Below are positions 55,886 to 64,000 of a stretch of DNA of 64,000 nt, one piece after another. The stretch spans positions 55,385,498-55,449,497 of the forward strand of contig NC_088791.1 in the NCBI RefSeq assembly GCF_011386835.1, written 5' to 3'. The notes below the pieces were generated by a model, which saw only the letters and a list, made by a program, of their open reading frames with translations, made no database searches and was not told where the DNA came from. This DNA is from Chrysemys picta bellii (Eukaryota; Chordata; Testudines; Emydidae). The position numbers were made by a program, and so were the translations under genes. Positions within the stretch are counted from its first letter, which is position 1, and the number at the start of each line of letters is the position of its first letter.

Positions 55886-58800
55886 GAGATGATTGAGCAA
55901 CATCCAGAATATTTTATTCAACAGGAGCCAGTTTGTGATAAGGTACAGCTCAGAGCAAGTTGTGGTACATCATCTGCCTCACCCAGGAATAGCCCTGGGA
56001 GTTGATGTGACTCACCTTTGAGTCACAACAGTTCCTCTGCTTCCCCCATGTTCTGCCTGATCTCTAGTAGCGAGTATGAAGGAGTGGAGTCAAAGTTATG
56101 CCCATTCCCTGCCCCAGGTCTGCTCTGGGAAGGGAGTAAGCAGGCACATAGCAACCACTTAATCCTCTGTGTCCAGACCCACAGTCTAGGTAGCCTCTGG
56201 CTGGATGTTGGGGAGTTCTTACTCATGTGTATGGCCAAGTAGTCAAGCTCATAATCTAGCTCTTAATTTGTTCCATCAGTTGTCCAATAAAATTGCTCGC
56301 CATTTAATTTTTCCCCTCTATTCAACTAGTTCTAACAAAGGTCAGACAATAGTCATTAAAATTAATTATTCACCGTTTTTCCACCAGACCAGTCAGTAAA
56401 CTAACATTTTTTCTCATTCTTTCACTTGGCTCTTCTTTTTCTTTATCCATTCACCTTAAGTTTTTCTCAGGCCACCTGTCACAGTGGTATGAACATGCAA
56501 TATAAATCAGTTTGTTCATCATTCATATTCTTATATGATCTACTCTTCCTATGGCCTCCTTACTCTTTAGGCCTGATTGACTTTAGTAGGACAGCGCAGG
56601 TTAAGCACATAGGGTTTAGCTCTCCATGAATCCCCCTGCTCTTCTTCTGCAGTCTTCTCTTCCTCTCCCTGGGTTTAGTTATTTTGCCACAAATTTTGAA
56701 AGACCCACAGTTCCCATGTGACAAGAAGCTTCAATTCAAACAAAGAAATGGCTGTGAGAGCTGAATACTTAAAATCTATGTCTAATTTTCTTTTTTCTAT
56801 GGGTCCCTTTATGAGTAGTATGGGTGTTAAGGACGAGCTCATCGTTAGAAGATAATGAAAGGAGGTACAATATTTCCTTTTATTTCCATCAAAAAATCCA
56901 TATCTAATTACATATGAAGTATTTTAACAGGTGGAAATCTCTATGATGTGGTATGGGTCCCAGTCACAGTAAGCCATTAGGTGCCTAGCAATGATTGACG
57001 TAATGGAGAGTTTCATTTCAATCCCAGATGGCTCTAATTAAACATCCCTGCAAATGGACCATATCCCTTTTAATGTTCTTCCAAGTTTTCTGTGGTATAC
57101 TGCTATTTCAGCTGATCGCTGCCCAAATTTGAGTCTGGGAAACATTAACAAGAGCTTCTGTCCTCAATTTATATTGTTCACATGAAAAGAAAAGGCATTG
57201 GAACCATTTTACAGAAATGAAAATGGTAACGTTCTGATGCTAGGGAAGAAAAGGCAAGGAAATATGACAATCTACAGGAATAAAGAGAAGCTCGAAGTAA
57301 GGAGCTGAAATAACAATTGATGGGACTAGAGGATGAGACAGATTTAGCATATAGAGCATAACAGTAATAGGTTAAAACATATGCAACAGAAATATTTGCG
57401 GACCTGCCTGGTCTGTTTCAAATTGTCTGTGAGATTTGTTTGCTCCTCAGTAGGCATGTATAACTCCCATTAACATTAAAGGAAGTTAGCGAGTACATTG
57501 ACAAGAGAATATAACTGTATCTGCCAAATGCTGACCAGACATTAGAGCAGATTTAAACAATTAACAGGGTCCCCCATCCAGTCATTGGACTTGCTTGCAC
57601 ATTATAGCTGCCAGACCTTGAACAAGGCCTTCGTAGATTGAAGGCAGCAGCTCTACTGACACTACTCTTCAATCATATGCAGAGGCTGTCTCCATATCAC
57701 TCCCAGTCCAGGGAATAAGAAACCAGGAATGCAAACCTTCTCTCTCATATGGCAAGCAATAGCACTGGGACATAATGTCAGCACAACATGCACCCCTCAG
57801 GTGCCCGGTACTCAAATCTGTGCTAAATTGAACCTATTTTTAAATGGGGTTTTCAGAACATGTACTCTAAATATGGATTCAGCCAGCCTGGATTTTTGTA
57901 ATGTAAACAGGACCGTTGAATCTGACCCAGCATGCATACAAGTAGCCTGATGTCAGAGCACTTCAGTAATACTGTCAATCAGAGACATTTTTATTTATAC
58001 TTTGTTCTAAGAGATGTTTGTGCCCCCCTGCTATTTTTCCCCTCTCAATGGTTCTTCAGTAGGCTGGCCCACTTAACAAGAAGAACAGGACAGGTTGTGA
58101 CTTTCTTCCAAGTCTGCCAATGTATATCCTGGATCATGCCTAGGAGCTTTAAAATATGGCAGGGGTTACCCTCTTCCCTCCTCTCCCCTAATGATGAAGC
58201 ACACTGCCCTTCATAGTGTTTCCACCCTCTCCTGGTCTAGAAGCAAGGGATTAAGCTTGGTTCCCAATCCCAGTGCAGATCCCCTTCATAGCAATGCAGT
58301 GTGCTGCCATTCCCAGACACTTTCATACTTGCTTATATGTGAAACCAAACAGCACATGGCATGACACTGATGAATAGAGCCCTACAGAAGGTTTTTAAAG
58401 GTCTGAAAGATATAAGCTTGGATATATTATCTAGATTTAATTATATGTGTCAAATACTTGAAAATACTGCAGTTCTGACCCATGATGACTTTCTGAATTA
58501 ATTCTTGAATCCAAGATTTACACAAGTCAAAGTTTCAGAGTCAGAATCCTTTAAAAGAGCCATACATACAAAACAATAGCTGTATATCAAAAGTTGTAGC
58601 ACAAAGGTTGTCGGCATAGACACTTCACAGGACTTCTCCAAGCACACATCCTTTATACATGTACCTACATCTAGAAGAAGCTCTAACCTTCAAGAAGCTC
58701 AGCAACAATAAACATTTGATTATTTCTACTAGGAAAAAGAGTGAAGCCCCTTTTCCTAGGCATGGCTCAAGCCTGGCCCCTAGTGCTTGCCAATCAGAGT

Positions 58801-59023
58801 GGCTTCTCCCCCTTCACATGGGTTGGATCCTAGGGGCTTTGTTGTGATGCCTGGTGCCTCCACCCAAGGTGACTCCTCTCTGTGAATAGGTCACAGGGGG
58901 TGCTGTCCTCTGGGAAAATGACTAATACTACTAATCTTAGCAAGGAATATAATGCAGTACATAAGAAACAAAATACACTAATACAAACCTCAACAAATGA
59001 AATGCCACATTCCAAAATAACAT
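55886..59023. other. Unannotated stretch
   Basis: No gene, RNA or repeat identity is recognised. Open frames up to 94 codons lack motifs. Confidence 0.4.
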
Positions 59024-59033
59024 TATAGCAAAG

Positions 59034-59155
59034 TATCAGGGGGTAGCCATGTTAGTCTGTATCTACAAAAACAACAAGGAGTCTGGTGGCACCTTAAAGA
59101 TTAACAGATTTATTTGGGCATAAGCTTTTGTGGGTAAAAACCTCCCTTCTTCGGA
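59034..59155 (-). mobile_element. Single-arm retroposon of the hammerhead-like family, 10-bp target duplication
   Basis: Direct repeats tatagcaaag (59024-59033 and 59156-59165) flank the 122-bp insert, which reads tatcagggggtagccatg to cccttcttcgga. It is a single, unfolded arm. On the minus strand the core is decayed: CCGAAGA for CUGANGA and AAAA for GAAA. Confidence 0.88.
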
Positions 59156-59165
59156 TATAGCAAAG

Positions 59166-62100
59166 GGGACTTTACTGGGGACAAGAAACAGAAGGAAAGG
59201 GTTAAGAATAACTAAAAAGCTATAACATCAACAATATAACAAAGTTCCCACCTCCCAACATTCACAGCTATATCCCGACCCCCAGCTCCCTCCTTGGCAC
59301 CTCTCCAGGCAGATGGAATGCCTAGGATGAGTCCAGAGATGGGTGTAGCAGTGCTGCATGCATTGGCCAGCTTAAGGAAAGTGCAAGGGGGCCCTCTTAC
59401 AGTGTTTTCAACTTTTAGTGGGGCACAGTCCTCTCCAGGCTCCCTGGTCTGGAGTGCTCTGGAGGTCTCTGCTGACTTTCAGTAGCCAGTGAAGGGTTGA
59501 TCCTCTGCCTCTCTGGCCACTAGTCTCTGCAGGGCAGGAACTGTCTGACAATATACTACATCCCATAGCAGTTCAAAGCAGAGACTCCCTGAGTTGTTCC
59601 GCATCTCTCTCAGCTTCTAAAGTCCCAAACTCAAGAGCTCCAAAAGTGAAACTAAAACTAGTCATCCCTCTGTCTCTGAGTCAGCCTGTCCCCTCCAACT
59701 GAGGGAGTATGCAGTCCTGGCTCCTCATTGGTCTAGCAAACTGTCTATATAAATCACCCAGTCAGAAGCCTCCCTCTACTGGCTTTTGCAAGAATTTCCA
59801 GCCTTTTCTCTCCCTGCCCCAGACTGTAAGTAGACTTGGAAATGGTTGAGTCCAATCCAGGGCTGCAGCAGCTGACAAACTCCAAAGAGGGCATGTTACA
59901 CAGGGAAGAGAGCATGAGGTCTACAAAGTTGCCAACTATGATACACATCATAGGTCAGCTTTCAGACTGGACCAAATATCTATCCCTATCTTTTGATAAC
60001 CTGAAATCATGGTGATTCTCCAAATTAAATTCCCATCACCAAATCAGCTCCTCCCACAACTTTTGTTCTGAAAACTTCAAAAGAGAAAAACTTTCTTCCC
60101 TTACAATAATGATTCTCCTGCTCCTTGAACATTTCTCCATCAATAATTCCTGGCAAATCAGTCATCACCAGCAGCCATTGTATTTTCTTGAGGTTTTTAC
60201 AGCAAAGATGCTTTGCCTCAGGCTATTAATGCTCTCACGAACCAGCCATTAACCATATCAATGAGTGGTTTCAAGATTAATAATGTTATTGAAATACATA
60301 ACTTAAAAATTGGTACAACCAGTAACATTTAAGAGATTGGTGCATATGTGAGATAAGCTCTCACAGCTTTATTCATGAAACGTGTTCAAATCATTGTGCA
60401 TTTCTAGCATAGTGGCCTGAATATAAAGGTGGTTTTACTTCAAAATGTTTTCTCAGAAGTTTTCAGGGGTCAAATATAAATTTAAAGGTTTTTTTCTTTG
60501 GGGTAGGAAGGTAAAGAGAATGAGGAGATGGAGTGTAATTGCTTTTCAAAGTTGCATGGGAGATTTGGAAACTCAATTCCCATTAGAAATTAATTGAAAT
60601 TGGGCATTTTAATTTTGTGGGTGGCTTTGAAATTCCCACCTGAAAAGTTTTTACTAGCCAATAAACCACTTTGTATATGTTTCCCAATTTCCCATTGGAT
60701 CTTGGAAGCTCAGAGTTACTAAAATTTTCAAACAAGATTCCAAAAGCCCTGCTAGCACTCCTCTAGGACCGCTGTTGATGGGCTCCTCCTACTAAGTATG
60801 AAAGCTCATGCTCCCTGGGATATCATGATGAGAACAAAGTGATTTCACAGTTCTCCCCAAAGCTATCACTAACTATAAGTTTAGTAATATCAATTTTCAA
60901 AAATCATAGTATATCTAAAAAGGCAATATTTTCAAAATGACTGTGAAACTCTATATCCGACCTGTGCTCTTTCTTGTGAAACTTATTTCGTAGGGCACAC
61001 TTCTTGTCCCTAGAATGTCATGGTGTGGAGCCTGGCTGTGTTACACCACCCTAGAGGCTAAATCAGATACAGAGGGGCACCCATCAGCAGGGGACATATG
61101 GCTAGATTTTCTAAAAAAACTAAGAATAACTGGGTGCTGAGCCCTTATTTAGGTACCAAAATGGACACAGAGCACCTGAAAATATGGCCCTAAGCTCTTC
61201 TAAAAATCTAGGCTATAGTGCCCACTTTTCCTGCAGATCCCCTCCCCCACACACACATACATGCACACACATGAAGGACAGTCTAGGATTCCTTCATAGT
61301 GACCGCCAGTTGTACTTCTCTGATGTCCATACGAGGGTAAGAAGGAATCCTGCCCAGAGAAGTGACAACTGGGGAGACTGAATGGGCCATGCAGCCCTGG
61401 AGCTCTCAGACAGGAAACGATGGGGCCCGTCCAGTCGAAGAAACAACAGCAATCAGGTGGGAGAGGGAGAGAGGCCTTCAGTGAATTCTTGAAACCCTTT
61501 TCTGGAGGCACTTAGCCAGACCCTTTCCCCCCCCAGCTTTCTCTCTCCCCCATAGGCCCACAAGATCTTCACATGAGTTATTGCAGCTGTGGGCCCAACT
61601 TGGGGAAAGAGGACCAGGATCCAATAAGGGGTGGTTGAATGAGTAGTTCCATGGCTCCTGATCAGCCTATGGAATCTCTCTGCCCTAATTATAATCAGAA
61701 ATACACAGCAAAACCCCTGTGTATTTGCATCTAATCCCGAAATGGGTGTTTCACAACATAGCTTTCCCCAAATCAATCAGTTTACTCCCATATCAATCAC
61801 ATACATACCAGTCTTCCCAGATACGTACTAACAATCCCACCCATAAATCTGTCATTCTTCTCCCCAACCCCAAACAAAGGCTGAATCATTCTCTCCCCTT
61901 TTTCTAATCTCCTTTCCCGCACAAAAACCTCCCAAGGTCCTTTTCTCTTGGTCCTGGCACTGAGCTCCTCTTCACAAATGTTATGGCTTGACTCTAGTTC
62001 TTATTGTGCTGCATCCGTCCCAAGAGCAAGTTAAGATTGGTGTGGGAACCTTAACTGGGTGTTTCTTGGGGGTTTTGTGTTAAGCTCCCAGGGTGGGATC

Positions 62101-63530
62101 TTCAAAGTGCCTACGTGATTTAGGAGCATAAGTATCAAGTACAAGTCACTTAGGCACTTTTTAAAATCTCACCCCCAACCTTAATTTAAAATGTGGTTTT
62201 ATTTGATGAGAATGTTGTATATTTCTATTATATTTTCGGTGATGCCCCACATATTACTTCTCTTAGTGGATTTTGCTATTTGTATTTATACAAAATTCCT
62301 AAACAAAAAGATTTTTAACATAGGATGATTTTTCATTTCCGTTTACTAGGCCCCAGAAGAAAATATTCCTTTTTTCAGTTGCAATAATAGGTTCCTTAGT
62401 GAGTTCCACAGATGGATGATAACAGCTTGAGACCTGCCTCTGGCTTTCTCTCACATGCTGTATGGTTGCTTGGGTCACCATATCGCTGCTGGAGGAAATA
62501 GGTAACCACTTTCTTTTCTCTATTGACCATTTACTCTTGGCTTTTAATTTATTAGTGCATGTTGATCCACATGAGAATACTGGTTACGTAAGAATTGTCT
62601 ATCAGAATTGTAAGAACCAGTCTGTTAAAGGAATGTAATGATCTTTCACCTCTAGCTCACTTGCTGGATTGTAACCCACATTGGTAGTTACTGGATGTTG
62701 TTACTGTCTAATGGCTTTTGTGGCCTGCTGGTGTGTGAAATGGCAAATTGGGAGGGGAATTTTGCTCTGCTGTTACCAAAAGAGCCAGCCTTAGCATTTT
62801 AGCAATCCAATTGCTAAAACTTGTCTGCAAAACAATGTTTCAACACTCCCAAACATAAATGACTTCTGTATACCAGGATCACACTGCCACTGAGTAACCA
62901 TCTTGGGGTTTTGAAAAGGTCAGTGAGGGGACTCTTCAAGGTACCTCAAACTCAAAAGACTTGTTTTATATAGAAAAGGAGATTCCACAGTTATTTCGGA
63001 GGCCACAGGCGTACATAATACATTGGGCCCAGTTTATACCATCCATCTATCCATCCTCCTCCGCTTCCTCTTTATTTGTGCATGTAGGCAGGATCTGAAT
63101 GAGCTTTCTCATGACGTCTAGTGACGAACTGGGGGGGAAAGACTTCAGGAGCAGACTGTATTTGAATAGACACCCTCCTACTCTGCCTAGATGTTCAACA
63201 GACAGAGCTGCTTTGCCAAAGTGATCAATTTTGGCTGGTTTGGGGTTAGTATTCACTTTTATTGTTGAATACAGGGGTAAGGAAATGTTGTTATCCTTAT
63301 TGTACAAGTAAAGGGCAGCAGAATTCTACATAGCATGCTCTGATGGAAGGGGTCATCCTAAACTGAACCTCACTTGTTAAGCAGGGGGTAGAGATCCCAG
63401 TGAAAGTTAGAGGGAACAGATATTCCAACTTGGTTGTGTGGACTTTGCTTAAAGAGTCCTAGACGTATTTGATCCTTCCCTGTCTAGTGTTTAAAGACAG
63501 AGCTGATTGAGCTCAACAGAATGTCCTTGT
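59166..63530. other. Unannotated stretch with one promoter-like patch
   Basis: Near 59725-59755, cattggtc (CCAAT-type) and ctatataaat (TATA-like) lie 20-30 bp apart. This could be an LTR promoter or chance. A CA-rich tract is at 61240-61275. Nothing else is recognised. Confidence 0.35.
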
Positions 63531-64000
63531 TTCTGTTCAGTGATTACTAGCACTGCTGAGCAGGGGCAGGGAGAGCAGTGGTAGAGGTGGTAGGAGACAA
63601 CAGCAGAGCAGCCAACGGTGGCAGAGATAACGATGGCAGCAGGAGCAAGCAGGAACAGAGGCAGTGGCAAGTGGCAGTAGATATAACCGCAGCAGCAGTG
63701 AGCCAATGGCAGAGACACCAGCAGCCACAAAGACATTGCTTGATCCCCACCCCCTTTTTGAGATCCATTCTGATCAATTTCATGGCCAGAGAATTTTTAA
63801 ATTAAATTAAAGCTGGGGGAGGAAGCCCCAAGCTCAGTGCCCAGAGCCGTGGAAGGAGCTGGAGGCTGGGGGGCAGTGAAGGAAGCCGGGAGCCCAGCTC
63901 CCAGGCTGCTGCAGTGCAGAAGTGAGGGTGTCCTGCCCTCATTTTTGCACTGTCTCTGGAGGTGGGTCTGATCTCCATACCAAGAGTGGCCATGCAGGGG
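63531..64000. other. GCA/GGCAG-rich low-complexity tract and GC-rich end
   Basis: 63545-63725 is built of imperfect cagtggcag/gcagcag units. From about 63810 the sequence is GC-rich (gctggaggctgggggg) and may be the start of a repeat that continues past the window. The overlapping minus-strand frames rich in Leu, Ala and Cys arise from this composition. Confidence 0.45.

Noticed and set aside
59725..59756. Gene promoter with CCAAT and TATA-like boxes
   Set aside because: No downstream gene or exon is visible on the plus strand. The motifs are short and could be chance or part of an unrecognised LTR, so no promoter is called.
63491..63805. Leu/Ala/Cys-rich frames resembling a membrane protein
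   Set aside because: Produced by imperfect GCA/CAGTGG repeats; three frames give equally hydrophobic products.

Overview
The window looks like intergenic or intronic DNA from a turtle, most likely a hidden-necked (cryptodiran) one. The basis is repeat content. There is a tRNA-derived SINE of the tortoise Cry/Pol III type, a CR1 LINE with its octamer tail, CORE-SINE (MIR-like) relics, a turtle-type PIF/Harbinger transposon and several non-autonomous hAT families. I recognise no exon of a host protein-coding gene. Essentially every interpretable coding stretch belongs to a mobile element, and most other open frames are short and chance-like.

Layout. 1-5.6 kb is AT-rich single-copy sequence with old CORE-SINE and palindromic repeats. 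5.64-7.1 kb is a decayed L2-like LINE (+). 7.64-9.41 kb is a 5'-truncated CR1 (-) whose reverse transcriptase is split by one frameshift. 10.72-12.41 kb is a hAT element with a perfect 8-bp target duplication whose two ends are both inverted copies of the parental 3' end. 15.86-16.06 kb is the Cry-type SINE. 16.35-21.42 kb is an almost complete PIF/Harbinger transposon with inverted ends and a TAA duplication. It carries a nearly intact DDE transposase (+), a decayed two-exon Myb/SANT-like gene (-) and a third open frame (+) inside the Myb intron. 21.59-22.30 kb and 30.58-30.83 kb are non-autonomous hAT elements with perfect 8-bp duplications. Three LTRs, all read from the minus strand, lie at 23.27-23.85, 40.22-41.42 and 42.55-43.35 kb; only the last has a perfect 5-bp duplication. 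Two short Harbinger MITEs (32.06 and 55.58 kb) share the end sequence of the full-length Harbinger.

The most unusual component is a set of short, often fold-back retroposons at 13.59, 27.27, 35.94, 48.79, 50.17 and 59.03 kb. Five of the six are flanked by 10-12 bp direct repeats. They share a related end sequence, and the best copy contains a hammerhead-ribozyme-like core on both strands. That suggests a Penelope-like or retrozyme-like non-autonomous family. A truncated 7SL (SRP) RNA retropseudogene lies at 50.97-51.09 kb.

How the parts relate: the Harbinger transposase and Myb-like protein would together bind and cut the Harbinger ends, and the MITEs are natural substrates for that pair. 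CR1/L2-type reverse transcriptase is the usual source of mobilisation for the tRNA-derived and CORE SINEs. The source of mobilisation of the hammerhead-like repeats is not visible in the window.
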